DNA of 41,180 nt from positions 1 to 41,180 of the forward strand of contig DURT01000090.1 of NCBI GenBank assembly GCA_012843025.1, read 5' to 3'. Position 1 is the stretch's first letter, and each line of letters starts with the position of its first letter. The translations under genes were made by a program, and so were the position numbers. The notes under the pieces were generated by a model that saw only the letters and a program-made list of their open reading frames with translations, searched no databases and was not told the DNA's origin. This document shows positions 14,802 to 24,161 of the stretch, piece by piece. The DNA comes from Tissierellia bacterium. GTDB lineage: Bacteria > Bacillota > Clostridia > Tissierellales > Sedimentibacteraceae.

Positions 14802-15792
14802 TATTAAGGCCTATAACTTTTTAGTTATAGCCTTTCTTTTAATACTACTTATGGTACTCATCTTCACAAGTATATGTGTCGGTTCTTCAAGTATCGAAAT
14901 AACCGATGTATTTAAAGCACTATTCAAGGATGGTCCGTTGACATCCGAATATAAAATTATTAACTATGTACGAATACCAAGAACCTTGTCAGCCATATTA
15001 GCAGGCAGCGGATTAGCCATATCGGGACTAATACTGCAATCTGTCTTGAACAATGCCTTGGCAAGTCCCACTATAATAGGAGTAAATTCAGGAGCTGGGC
15101 TGTTTACTGCTTTAGCTACAGTATTTTTCCCTGCTAATTTTAATATAATGCCCCTAGCTGCCTTCTTTGGTGCATTTTTAGCCACTATAGTAGTATACTT
15201 CGTGGCAAGAAAAACGGGAGCATCCCGAATGACAATTATATTAGCAGGTGTTGCAGTATCAAGCCTTATAGGAGCAATAACGGATACAGTATTAATTGTT
15301 TTTCCTGACACTGTCATAAACAGAACATCATTTATAATTGGAGGACTGTCAGGAGTTACAATGAACAGACTCCTAGTTCCAGGAATTATAATATTTATTT
15401 CCATGATAGTAACATTAATATTTAGTTACGATTTAAATGTTTTATCTTTAGGAGATCAAACAAGCAAATCCTTAGGTCTAAATGTAGATAGAACCCGTTT
15501 CTTATTTATAATATTATCTTCACTACTAGCAGGCAGTGTCATTAGTTTTGCAGGACTGTTAGGATTTATAGGCCTTATAGTTCCTCATTTATCAAGACTT
15601 ATAGTCGGTTATGACAACAGAATTTTAATCCCAGTCAGTGTTTTGATAGGTAGCTCCTTTGCCTTATTTTGCGATATATTAGCTCGTACATTGTTTGCTC
15701 CTTACGAAATACCAGTTGGTATTATAATGTCATTTTTAGGGAGTCCATTTTTTATATATTTATTGCTAAACAGGAAAAGGAGACATGTATGA
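14737..15792 (+). CDS. ABC importer permease (FecCD/BtuC type)
   Basis: About 351 residues with around ten membrane helices. YVRIPRTLSAILAGSGLAIS and LLGFIGLIVPHLSRLIVG (the coupling helix contacting the ATPase) are family signatures. The start is uncertain: the 5' end overlaps the binding-protein gene, and ATG 14737, GTG 14749 or TTG 14767 are all in frame with poor ribosome sites. Translational coupling to the upstream gene is likely. The protein ends in a TGA that overlaps the ATPase start by 4 bases (ATGA). Confidence 0.85.
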   Translation: MQNGVKAIDTLQKLSIRKSLIDIKAYNFLVIAFLLILLMVLIFTSICVGSSSIEITDVFKALFKDGPLTSEYKIINYVRIPRTLSAILAGSGLAISGLILQSVLNNALASPTIIGVNSGAGLFTALATVFFPANFNIMPLAAFFGAFLATIVVYFVARKTGASRMTIILAGVAVSSLIGAITDTVLIVFPDTVINRTSFIIGGLSGVTMNRLLVPGIIIFISMIVTLIFSYDLNVLSLGDQTSKSLGLNVDRTRFLFIILSSLLAGSVISFAGLLGFIGLIVPHLSRLIVGYDNRILIPVSVLIGSSFALFCDILARTLFAPYEIPVGIIMSFLGSPFFIYLLLNRKRRHV

Positions 15793-16556
15793 TTAGATTA
15801 GAAAATGTAACAGCAGGATATATGGACATCAATATAATTAAAAACATAAGTCTAACCTTTGAAAAAGGCAAAATTATCAGCGTTATAGGTAAAAATGGAT
15901 GTGGAAAAACCACCCTCCTAAAAACAGCCGCAAGAATTATTGAGCCCTATTCCGGGGATATTTTATTAAATGAAGAAAGTATTCTTAATATGACAAACAA
16001 GGAAACAGCTAAGGTTATTTCATACTTACCCCAAAATAGAGATATACCTAATATAAAAGTCTATGATTTAGTTATGCATGGCAGATTTCCTTATTTAGGA
16101 TTCCCAAGAATACCTACAAATGAGGACAAAATAAAAGTAGAGGAAGCACTTCACATATTGGAAATTGAAAAGTATAAAAGCAAAAACATAAGAGAACTTT
16201 CAGGGGGAGAAAGACAAAAAGTATATATAGCAATGGTGTTAGCGCAAGATACAGAGATAGTATTCTTAGACGAGCCAACCACATACTTAGATATAAATCA
16301 TCAGTTGGAAATATTGGAAGTAGTGAAAAATTTAAAGAAAATGGGCAAGACTGTAGTTATGGTAATACATGACTTAAATAGTGCTCTAACTTATTCAGAT
16401 ATGGTTTGTTTAATGGATAGAGGAGAAGTAGTAGTTTATGATAAGCCTCAAGTAGTATATGAGAGCGGGAAAATAGAAAGAATATTTAATATAAAGTGTC
16501 ATGAAGTATGTGTCCCCTTCCATAATTCAAAATATTTTCTGTTGACACTTAAATAA
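15789..16556 (+). CDS. ABC importer ATPase (FecE/BtuD type)
   Basis: 255 residues. Walker A GKNGCGKTTL near residues 36-45, Q-loop SYLPQNRDIP, signature LSGGERQKVYIAM, Walker B VFLDEPTTYLD and the switch histidine in VIHDLNSAL. All catalytic residues are present. The ATG at 15789 overlaps the permease stop codon, with AAAAGGAG just upstream; the frame extends 40 codons further up but those residues belong to the permease region. It completes a one-binding-protein, one-permease, one-ATPase importer that would work as a homodimeric BtuCD-like complex at the membrane. Confidence 0.9.
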   Translation: MIRLENVTAGYMDINIIKNISLTFEKGKIISVIGKNGCGKTTLLKTAARIIEPYSGDILLNEESILNMTNKETAKVISYLPQNRDIPNIKVYDLVMHGRFPYLGFPRIPTNEDKIKVEEALHILEIEKYKSKNIRELSGGERQKVYIAMVLAQDTEIVFLDEPTTYLDINHQLEILEVVKNLKKMGKTVVMVIHDLNSALTYSDMVCLMDRGEVVVYDKPQVVYESGKIERIFNIKCHEVCVPFHNSKYFLLTLK

Positions 16557-16658
16557 ATAAATGCTAAAATCAAGCTTGCACGCAAAATAAGAGCATATGT
16601 ATTTATTGTATGGACATAAACAGATTTTGTGTGTAGTAGACTACTAAAGGAGATTAAT

Positions 16659-17825
16659 ATGACACATAAAAAATTCAAATTAGGTCTGATACCTAGAATA
16701 GTTTTGGGTATTATTATTGGAATAATACTAGGTAGTTTTGCACCAGTATGGTTAAACAAGATTTTTGTTACATTTACATCTATCTTTGGTAAATTTTTAA
16801 ATTTTGTAATTCCTTTATTAATCATTGCTTTTGTAACAGCAGGTATTGCCGAACTAGGTTCTGGAGCGGGTAAATTATTGGGAATTACACTTGGATTGGC
16901 TTATATCTTTACGCTAATTTCAGGACTATCTGCATACTTTGTTGGGATAAACTTCTTACCTGCTATTATAGCACAAGAAAACGCAAGTATCGTCACTGAT
17001 GCAGCTAAAGAAATAGAACCATTCTTTATAATAGAAATGCCAGCTATAATGGATGTAATGTCAGCTTTACTTATATCATTTATTCTTGGACTTGGTATTT
17101 CAATAACAAAAAGTGCATCTCTTAGAAAAGCTGCAGAAGATTTTCAGGCTATTATTTCCATGTTAATCGAAAGGATAATTATACCCTTACTGCCCGTATA
17201 CATAATAGGTATATTTATAAACATGACACATGCTGGGCAAGTTGCAACAGTGTTCTCAGTTTTCTGGAAAGTATTTTTAATAGTAATTATAATGCATATA
17301 CTAATAATTATATTTCAATTTTCAATTGGCTGTGCAATTAACAAGAAAAATGTACTTAAATGTTTAAAGATTCAAACTACAGCCTATATGACTGCCCTTG
17401 GAACACAATCATCAGCTGCAACAATTCCTGTGAATGTGTCCTGTTCTGAAAAAATGGGGATTTCTAAGGGAATAAGAGAATTTGTAATACCACTTTGTGC
17501 AACAGTTCATTTATCAGGAAGTACGATTACTCTAACTACTTGCGCTATGGCTGTTATGATGCTTAATGGAATTACCATTGATTTCAGTATATTTGTTGGT
17601 TTCATAGCAATGCTTGGAATAACAATGGTAGCTGCTCCAGGAGTACCAGGTGGTGCAGTAATGGCAGCTTTAGGTGTCCTAGAATCTGTTTTAGGCTTTA
17701 CTGAACCTATGCTTGCTTTAATGATTGCCCTATATATTGCCCAAGATAGCTTTGGTACTGCATGTAATGTTTCTGGAGACCAAGCTATAGGTATGATTGT
17801 TGATACAATTCAAAGCAAAAAATAA
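16659..17825 (+). CDS. Dicarboxylate/amino acid:cation symporter (DAACS)
   Basis: 388 residues with about eight helices and two re-entrant loops. The serine-rich HP1 motif is TQSSAATIPVN and the HP2 region is PGVPGGAVMAA. These are hallmarks of GltP/SstT-type carriers that take up glutamate, aspartate, serine/threonine or C4-dicarboxylates with Na+ or H+. The ATG at 16659 has AAAGGAG seven bases upstream. It follows the ATPase gene by 102 bases, so it could be read from the importer operon or its own promoter. A near-perfect hairpin terminator follows. Confidence 0.87.
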   Translation: MTHKKFKLGLIPRIVLGIIIGIILGSFAPVWLNKIFVTFTSIFGKFLNFVIPLLIIAFVTAGIAELGSGAGKLLGITLGLAYIFTLISGLSAYFVGINFLPAIIAQENASIVTDAAKEIEPFFIIEMPAIMDVMSALLISFILGLGISITKSASLRKAAEDFQAIISMLIERIIIPLLPVYIIGIFINMTHAGQVATVFSVFWKVFLIVIIMHILIIIFQFSIGCAINKKNVLKCLKIQTTAYMTALGTQSSAATIPVNVSCSEKMGISKGIREFVIPLCATVHLSGSTITLTTCAMAVMMLNGITIDFSIFVGFIAMLGITMVAAPGVPGGAVMAALGVLESVLGFTEPMLALMIALYIAQDSFGTACNVSGDQAIGMIVDTIQSKK

Positions 17826-17842
17826 TACCACTAAAACTAATG

Positions 17843-17880
17843 GGACGTTGTTTGATATATCAAACAAACGTCCTATTTTA
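17843..17880 (+). terminator. Terminator of the DAACS symporter gene
   Basis: A long stem: GGACGT pairs with ACGTCC and TGTTTGAT with ATCAAACA, with a one-base bulge. It is followed by TATTTTA. Confidence 0.8.
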
Positions 17881-17906
17881 ATAATCCTTATCCATAAGCA
17901 ACTACT

Positions 17907-19472
17907 TTATATAAATTCTACCCTGTTACGACCGGAAATTTTGGCTTTATATAGCAATTTATCAGCTATGGCAACTACATCTTCTGGAGATGTCCCATAT
18001 GAATATTGCACTGTAGTGACCCCAAAACTAGCAGTAACAAATTTCGAAACAGGGGATTTTTTGTGCTCGATTTTCAGTCCTTCGATTGTCTGCCTAATTT
18101 TTTCAGCTATTTCTACTGCAGCATGAATGTCTGTATCAGGCAATATACATGCAAACTCTTCACCCCCATAACAAGCTACCAAATCAACAGAACGGTTTAT
18201 ACTGTCTGCCAATACACGGCCTATTTGACGTAAACAATCGTCCCCCATTACATGACCATAACAGTCATTATAATCTTTAAAGTGATCAAGATCTAATAAG
18301 ATAATCGATAATTTAGAGTTTGTGCGTCTTAGTCTGAAATACTCTTGTTCCAATTTTTCATCAAAACATCTTCTGTTGGCTATACCTGTCAGGCTGTCCT
18401 TGTTGGTTAATTCTTTCAACCGACGGTTGGATTCCTCTAATAACAGTTCCATTTCCTTCCTCTCATTTATATCCGTTAACATAGCAAAAGACCCTTCAAA
18501 TTTTCCAAAATCATCAAAAATAGCTTTTGCAGAAATCAAAAACCAGCGTTCTTGTCCGTCCTTTCTAAGCAGGCAGCATTCATAAACTGAATCATTGCCA
18601 CTTTTTCTAAGAGACTCTTGATATTTATATACATCCAAGTGACACTGAGAAAAGAAAGAAATATATTGTTTCCCAATCATTTCATCTACCCTATATCCCA
18701 GGACTGAAGCCATGTTTTCATTAGCAAAAGTAATTTTATAGTTTTCATCAAATATGAGAATACCTTCAATAGCTGTCTCCACGATTCTTTGGAATTTACT
18801 TTCAGTTTTTTTCAATTCTTTCTGGATTTCCTGTACCTGCATATCGCTTCTTTCTTTAGCAAGCATCAGCAAAATATACCCACTTATTAAGAATAAACAG
18901 AAGCTCATACCTGGTACAATAGAAAATATAACTTTTTTCTCTAAGATTAATGCATATTCCGGAAAACCTAAACATATAAAAGCACCTATTAAAAATACCA
19001 ATCCGGTTATACAATAACTTATAGCCAAAATTAACTGTAGAGAAAACTTAATACCTACCCTGCTAAATAAAAATATACTTGGTAAAAAACAAAAGGCACT
19101 TTGGAGAAGAAAAACTAACCCTCCCCGATAGGGAGCAACTAAGAACATAGTCATAGAACATACAAGTATTATTCCAGCAGTTGTTATTAGATGTAGCCAA
19201 CGTTTTACTGATTGTCCAGATAAAATTCTGATAGCCCAGGCTTCATAAGCGCAACCTAAAAGTAAAAGTGTATTTGCCAGCAATGTCAAGCCATCAAAGG
19301 TGCTTGTCCTATAGTAAAGCAATAAGGATCCGGCAGCCTGCAGCATTTTTGCTGGAATCCAAAAAGGTACATTTTGTGGGTTGTTCTTTTTGAATCTAAG
19401 TATTACTAGTAAAAGTCCAAAAATAAAAGATCCTACTGATAACATTAACATTACAGTTCTTAAATCCATCAT
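17907..19472 (-). CDS. Membrane diguanylate cyclase: multi-helix N-terminus, PAS, GGDEF
   Basis: 521 residues. Residues 1-210 contain about seven hydrophobic helices (unassigned sensor). A PAS domain spans roughly 228-345 (FQRIVETAIEGILIFDENYK). The GGDEF domain carries an intact GGEEF (about 436-440) and RSVD five residues before it, the RxxD inhibitory site. It should make c-di-GMP from two GTP with product feedback. ATG codons at 19472 and 19469 are both possible (AAGG just upstream). One of three predicted active cyclases within 6 kb. Confidence 0.9.
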   Translation of the reverse strand: MMDLRTVMLMLSVGSFIFGLLLVILRFKKNNPQNVPFWIPAKMLQAAGSLLLYYRTSTFDGLTLLANTLLLLGCAYEAWAIRILSGQSVKRWLHLITTAGIILVCSMTMFLVAPYRGGLVFLLQSAFCFLPSIFLFSRVGIKFSLQLILAISYCITGLVFLIGAFICLGFPEYALILEKKVIFSIVPGMSFCLFLISGYILLMLAKERSDMQVQEIQKELKKTESKFQRIVETAIEGILIFDENYKITFANENMASVLGYRVDEMIGKQYISFFSQCHLDVYKYQESLRKSGNDSVYECCLLRKDGQERWFLISAKAIFDDFGKFEGSFAMLTDINERKEMELLLEESNRRLKELTNKDSLTGIANRRCFDEKLEQEYFRLRRTNSKLSIILLDLDHFKDYNDCYGHVMGDDCLRQIGRVLADSINRSVDLVACYGGEEFACILPDTDIHAAVEIAEKIRQTIEGLKIEHKKSPVSKFVTASFGVTTVQYSYGTSPEDVVAIADKLLYKAKISGRNRVEFI

Positions 19473-19601
19473 GACCTTACTTTACATTCCCTTTCATAAA
19501 TAATAACAATAATAGGGATATTATAACCATAATTTCCTACATATAAACAGGAAAATGTTTTAATGTTTCAATGATCTTGTAATTTCAAAGATAAACGTAA
19601 A

Positions 19602-19629
19602 AAGGCCCAATATACACATATTGGGCCTT
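19602..19629 (-). terminator. Terminator of the spore protein gene
   Basis: A 12-bp perfect stem (AAGGCCCAATAT and complement) with a 4-base loop, followed by TTTTTACG on the minus strand. Confidence 0.88.
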
Positions 19630-19679
19630 ATATCGGAAATCTATAATTTTGTACTTAATAAACATTTAAAAATATTTTA

Positions 19680-19907
19680 TTATTTCATAGAACTTTGACC
19701 TGCCATCTGTCTTTGAGCCATAGCTACTAAATTTTTAACCATGTAGCCACCAACATAGCCATTCTGTCTCGATGTCAAATTACCTTTATCAATACTGTTA
19801 TAATTACTTAAACCTAATTCATTAGCTATTTCTAACTTCATTTGATTTAAAGCTTGTTTTGCTTCTGGGACTACTATTCTGTTACTTCTATTATTTGATG
19901 CCATCAT
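19680..19907 (-). CDS. Alpha/beta-type small acid-soluble spore protein
   Basis: 75 residues. The germination protease site lies in KLEIANELGL. The second conserved block is GNLTSRQNGYVGGYMVKNLV. This family coats spore DNA in an A-like form and protects it, and it is degraded at germination, so the organism forms endospores. Start codons at 19907 and 19904 are adjacent; AAAGGGGA precedes the first. Expression is expected in the forespore (sigma G), though no promoter was assigned. Confidence 0.93.
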   Translation of the reverse strand: MMASNNRSNRIVVPEAKQALNQMKLEIANELGLSNYNSIDKGNLTSRQNGYVGGYMVKNLVAMAQRQMAGQSSMK

Positions 19908-20154
19908 TATTTCCCCTTTCATGCAAAAGTCTTAAAATAATTTTATCTCATTAATCAAATCTCATATAATAATCTTTTATTGAGATCAATTTTATTATTA
20001 CCCTTTTTAAAAGAAATATATTTGAAATTTTAATCATAAAACCAATAATCTTCTTTAATTGAAAAACTCTTTTTCAATTGTTTGAATTTATTAATTTTAA
20101 TAATTTTTTTCAATATCACAAATATATTCCGAAGAATTCAAAACTCTTTCTTTA

Positions 20155-20886
20155 TTATAGTAAAATCTCATCAATTTCTTTTAATTTTTCATGTATATTA
20201 AAATTTGCTTGCGACTCGTAAAAAACATAATTGTCACCTTGATATGTAGTTACATAGAGGTATTCTTCCTTGGTTTTCTTTACATCACTGCGTTCTGCTT
20301 TATAATTTCCACTTGTTAGATGCCAACCATATTTTGAGTCATTTAAATCAAATATACCATCATATGGTGCTAAAAGATCATCGGCCTCATTTAAATCCGA
20401 GTTTCCTACGCAATAGTATGAATAATATCTTCCTATGATTTCACCTTTACTAGCTTTCATCACATGGTAATATCTTTCACTTCCTGCTGAAATTGCTTCA
20501 AAACGTTTCTTGCTGATCTTATACCATTCCCCAGTATCATAGTAATATGTATGCTTTACACCTAATAACTTGCCAAATTTTGAAGTGGCATCAATATATC
20601 TCCATTTATATACCTTTTGATAATATGTTTCTTCAGCAGAAATACCATAATCCTTAATATTGCTTGCTTTTAGCCTTATATTTCCTAATGCTATGAATTT
20701 CCCGGCAGCTGTCTTTTTTACTATAATATTATTTGCGCATAGTCCTTTTTCATTTTTGCTTGGTTCAAATTCTACTTTTTCACCCTGTTCGGGACTATCT
20801 ACAGATTTTACTTGAGATACATGAAAAAAATAATCATTCCTATCTTCACCTATAATAAATCCATATCCCTTATTAGCTTGATACAT
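20155..20886 (-). CDS. Cold-shock-domain protein with unknown C-terminal domain; start probably disrupted
   Basis: 243 residues from the ATG. Residues 1-60 are a cold-shock domain (NKGYGFIIGEDRNDYFFHVSQV is RNP1/RNP2-like), so it probably binds single-stranded nucleic acid. The remaining 180 residues are rich in Tyr and Lys and match no family I recognise. Read upstream of the ATG, the frame gives VNGRIK, which fits the missing first beta strand of the domain, but there is no ATG, GTG or TTG in a useful place and no ribosome site before the next stop. The opposite strand there already reads as an MFS transporter. It looks as if a rearrangement removed the original start. Translation may begin at the internal ATG or the gene may be dead. 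Confidence 0.65.
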   Translation of the reverse strand: MYQANKGYGFIIGEDRNDYFFHVSQVKSVDSPEQGEKVEFEPSKNEKGLCANNIIVKKTAAGKFIALGNIRLKASNIKDYGISAEETYYQKVYKWRYIDATSKFGKLLGVKHTYYYDTGEWYKISKKRFEAISAGSERYYHVMKASKGEIIGRYYSYYCVGNSDLNEADDLLAPYDGIFDLNDSKYGWHLTSGNYKAERSDVKKTKEEYLYVTTYQGDNYVFYESQANFNIHEKLKEIDEILL

Positions 20887-20899
20887 TTTAATTCTTCCA

Positions 20900-21419
20900 T
20901 TTACCTTACTTGCAATTATGGCCCACTACGGTCTATACACTTATATTTCACCCCTCGTAGAATACATTAACCTTAGTGGAGGTATTAAAATCGCATCACT
21001 TATATTTGGTATTGGAACTTTAATATCTGTTGCAATAGCTGGAAAATATGTGGATAGCCACCTTGGGCAACTTACAGCTTTTATGTTAATTTTAGCTCTG
21101 GTAAGCATGTTTATGTTCATCGGCTTTAAGGGAATGTTCATCATCTCCCATATTACTCTTACTTTGGGGAATATCCTTTGGGGCTCTTGTTACAATTTTC
21201 CAAACTGCTGTTACAAGGCAAGTAGAAACTGGTAAAGATGTGGCAACATCATTACAATCCAGTACTTTCAACTTCGGAATTGTATTTGGAAGTGCCATCG
21301 GAGGAGCAATCCTTGATAAATCATCAGTTTTCAGCATCGTATATTTAACTATTGGTTTACTTGTTGTCCCAATCCTGTTAAGTATATTTGCAAAGAAAAC
21401 TTTCTACAAAAATGTATAA
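20900..21419 (+). pseudogene. MFS transporter, C-terminal half, 5'-truncated and frameshifted
   Basis: From about 20900 the plus strand reads PFTLLAIMAHYGLYTYISP and continues as MFS helices (AGKYVDSHLGQL is a mid-protein loop). Near 21178 the frame shifts by one: after LGNILWG the reading continues in the next frame as ALVTIFQTAVTRQVETGKD and FGSAIGGAILDK down to the TAA at 21417-21419. The product would resemble AraJ/YdhP-type drug or sugar exporters, but the N-terminal half is missing, so it cannot function. Confidence 0.8.
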
Positions 21420-21455
21420 CAGACATTTTTATTAGTTTAAAGAGGAAAAAACACA

Positions 21456-21481
21456 GGCAACTTTATAGCTATAAAGTTGCC
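21456..21481 (-). terminator. Terminator of the diguanylate cyclase gene at 21533
   Basis: A perfect palindrome with 13-base arms (GGCAACTTTATAG and its complement). The minus-strand tail is TGTGTTTTTTCC. Confidence 0.8.
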
Positions 21482-21532
21482 CTATTTCTCTCTTCCACTA
21501 GCATCTTAAATTTGTTTTTCTACGTACTGCAG

Positions 21533-22639
21533 TTAACTTACTACCCTATCCTTCCCACTTTCCTTGGCATGTAATAGTAAATTATCTGCTTTTCGTAATA
21601 AGGATTGTTTAGTATCATTTTTCATATAGCTTGCTACACCAAAACTGCAAGTAATTTTTATATCTAATTCGTATGAATTGTTACAAATATTTTTCCTCAT
21701 CCGTTCTGCCATCTCTTTAGCTTGCTGAATATCCGTATTAGGAAGAAGAAGTACAAATTCATCTCCACCCCATCTAGCGAAAATATCTGTATCTCGAATA
21801 GATTTACTAATTGTTTCACAGATTCTTTTTATTACGCTGTCGCCTACCAAATGCCCATAGTTATCATTTATCCCTTTAAAATCATCTATATCAAATATTA
21901 TCAAAGAAAAGGTATTACCATATCTTTCGGAAAAACTTATCCACTTGTTTATTTCATCATCAAACTTTGTCCTGTTATAAATACCAGTTAAAGGATCCTT
22001 AGCTGACAAATTCAAAAGTTCTTTATTAGCTACAAATTTCTTCCTTTTGCTTGTTTCAGTACAGTAATAATTTATATTGCAATATAAAAGCAGTATGACC
22101 TGGTAGGCAATAATCCTATAGAACTCACTATCTGTAATGTTTTCTATCTTATGTAGAGGGTAGAGAAAAAATAATATGCTAAATACAATAGTAATTATTT
22201 GCGAAAGAATGATTTTATTAGGAAGAAGATAAATTGCCAGGGTTATGACCATTAAACCTATAAAACTAAAGTAATTGAGAGAATCTAATTGCTTCAGGGT
22301 GAACAGATAGGTAAGAACCATAGCTGCCTGATATAAAGTTATTATATAAATTAAATTTCTAGGTTTCTTTGTTTTTTTAGATACAAAAAATACTATTATT
22401 GAAACAATAATAAATAACAATCTAATAAATACAATATTGAAAAACAAGGGAGGTTTTTCTTTGGAAAAGAAGCTACTCAAAAGAAATAGTCCCAGTATGA
22501 AACCAAAAACAAGTGATATATATGATGTAATTTTAGATGAAAGGCATAAATTATCTTCTAAGAATTCATCCTCCATAGATTTATCTATAAATTCACCTAA
22601 TAAGGATATTGTATATTTCTTTTTTTCATTCCTAGACAT
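21533..22639 (-). CDS. Membrane diguanylate cyclase
   Basis: 368 residues from the ATG at 22639 (GGTG 6 bases upstream). About six hydrophobic helices occupy residues 40-190 as an unassigned sensor. The GGDEF domain has an intact ARWGGDEFVLLLP (about 291-295) with RDTD five residues before it, the inhibitory RxxD site. It should be an active c-di-GMP synthase under product control. The frame can be extended with a TTG at 22687, but that segment has no ribosome site. Same orientation as the next cyclase gene, about 150 bases downstream of that gene. Confidence 0.88.
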   Translation of the reverse strand: MSRNEKKKYTISLLGEFIDKSMEDEFLEDNLCLSSKITSYISLVFGFILGLFLLSSFFSKEKPPLFFNIVFIRLLFIIVSIIVFFVSKKTKKPRNLIYIITLYQAAMVLTYLFTLKQLDSLNYFSFIGLMVITLAIYLLPNKIILSQIITIVFSILFFLYPLHKIENITDSEFYRIIAYQVILLLYCNINYYCTETSKRKKFVANKELLNLSAKDPLTGIYNRTKFDDEINKWISFSERYGNTFSLIIFDIDDFKGINDNYGHLVGDSVIKRICETISKSIRDTDIFARWGGDEFVLLLPNTDIQQAKEMAERMRKNICNNSYELDIKITCSFGVASYMKNDTKQSLLRKADNLLLHAKESGKDRVVS

Positions 22640-22790
22640 ATCAAGCACCAACCTGTATGTACAAGTATTTCTGCCAGGATGAGCCAAATTCAGATTACAT
22701 TATTGTTGGCATCCTATCAGACAATCTAGTTACTTGAATTTTTTATATATAATATAGCATAATTTGACACTTGTAAATAGGGAAAATGTT

Positions 22791-23918
22791 TTAGAATAAG
22801 AAAACTACCTCTAATATTCGTACACCCCCTTTATGAATCTTTTTATATTGATACATCTGCCCATCTGCCTCTTTAAGGATTTTATTAAAATCTAACTTTT
22901 CTCCTCCTCTAAATATACTATACCCATAGGATACTGTTGGCAAGAGGGTACCCTCTTCTCGCATTTTCGAAAGATTATCTGTCATTAACCTAAGATGATA
23001 TTCAATCTTTTCTTGTTCAGTTTCATTACTTATAATAGAAAATTCATCACCACCGAAACGATAGCAGGTATAGTTCTTATTAAAGGATTTTCGGATGATG
23101 GCCGCTACCTCTTTAATAACAACATCTCCGTAATCATGCCCATAGGTATCATTTATCATTTTGAAATCATTTATATCAAGAATAATAAGGGAGAAAGACT
23201 TTGCCTCTCCTATATGTTTAATTGCCTTATCAAAAGCTGCTCGATTGAATAAACTAGTCAGGGTGTCGAAGCTGCTATCAAACTCCGACATCAAGAGATA
23301 GTACATCAACAAAGCTACTGTAACACAGTGCCAAGTGGAATAGACAAATGGATATACAATTTGAATACTTGTCCCAATAATTGTAAAAACAGACAAGGAT
23401 AACATCTTTCCTATAATTGGATAGTTGTTTTTCTTACCTACTTCTATAGTAATGATAACTAAAATTAATAAGTTTATAGTGTATACTATAATAAAAACAA
23501 AAAAGTAATCTCCTCTTGAGTATTGGTTGTGTGCATCAACATAAAAAATAAATTTAAATATTGGAGAAAATACTGCAGCAACGATATTTATTAGGGTAGG
23601 AATCAGTAAGTATTTACGTGATTTAAGAATCATCCTGTCAAAAATTAAGATTATTGCTATAGGTATCAATGGGGCAAGGGAAAAACCCAGAACATTACAA
23701 AAAATGTTTGTAACTCGGAGATTCAAGCTTCCATTATTAGTATGTATAGTCCCCGATTCAGACAGAATCATAACAATTGTAAGTATTATAGCAATCAAGA
23801 ATGGTTGTTTCCGTTGCATGTTTAAGTTAGTGCTTGAATACAACAATCCCATTAAATAAAATAGTGCTGCTATGTCTACGATATACGTAGCGATGTACAT
23901 ATAATATTTGTCCTCCAT
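22791..23918 (-). CDS. Membrane diguanylate cyclase lacking an RxxD inhibitory site
   Basis: 375 residues. Seven or so hydrophobic helices fill residues 8-205. The GGDEF domain has YRFGGDEFSIIS (about 289-293) and the usual LTSLFNRAAFDKAI and ILDINDFKMINDTYGHDYGD motifs. Unlike the other two cyclases in this stretch, no RxxD is found five residues before GGDEF, so it may escape product inhibition. The ATG at 23918 has a weak ribosome site, and the ATG at 23900, 11 bases after GGAGG, is an alternative. Confidence 0.87.
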   Translation of the reverse strand: MEDKYYMYIATYIVDIAALFYLMGLLYSSTNLNMQRKQPFLIAIILTIVMILSESGTIHTNNGSLNLRVTNIFCNVLGFSLAPLIPIAIILIFDRMILKSRKYLLIPTLINIVAAVFSPIFKFIFYVDAHNQYSRGDYFFVFIIVYTINLLILVIITIEVGKKNNYPIIGKMLSLSVFTIIGTSIQIVYPFVYSTWHCVTVALLMYYLLMSEFDSSFDTLTSLFNRAAFDKAIKHIGEAKSFSLIILDINDFKMINDTYGHDYGDVVIKEVAAIIRKSFNKNYTCYRFGGDEFSIISNETEQEKIEYHLRLMTDNLSKMREEGTLLPTVSYGYSIFRGGEKLDFNKILKEADGQMYQYKKIHKGGVRILEVVFLF

Positions 23919-24161
23919 GCCAAGTTTAGCTAATTTAATTCATTCCTTACAAGCACAGAATACTCGGGACTAACAGTAATTTCTTGTTATCAATTCCAAG
24001 CAGCTTCTTGTAATTAGTAATGCTTCAGTTACATTATACTTAATAAAGCTTTTTCTTTCCATAAAATTTCTTTATATTTTTTAACTTTGCTAATATAAAC
24101 GTGAATTATTATATTAACAAAAAATTGGGTCTCTGCTCCATATATACCTAAACTCCTCATT

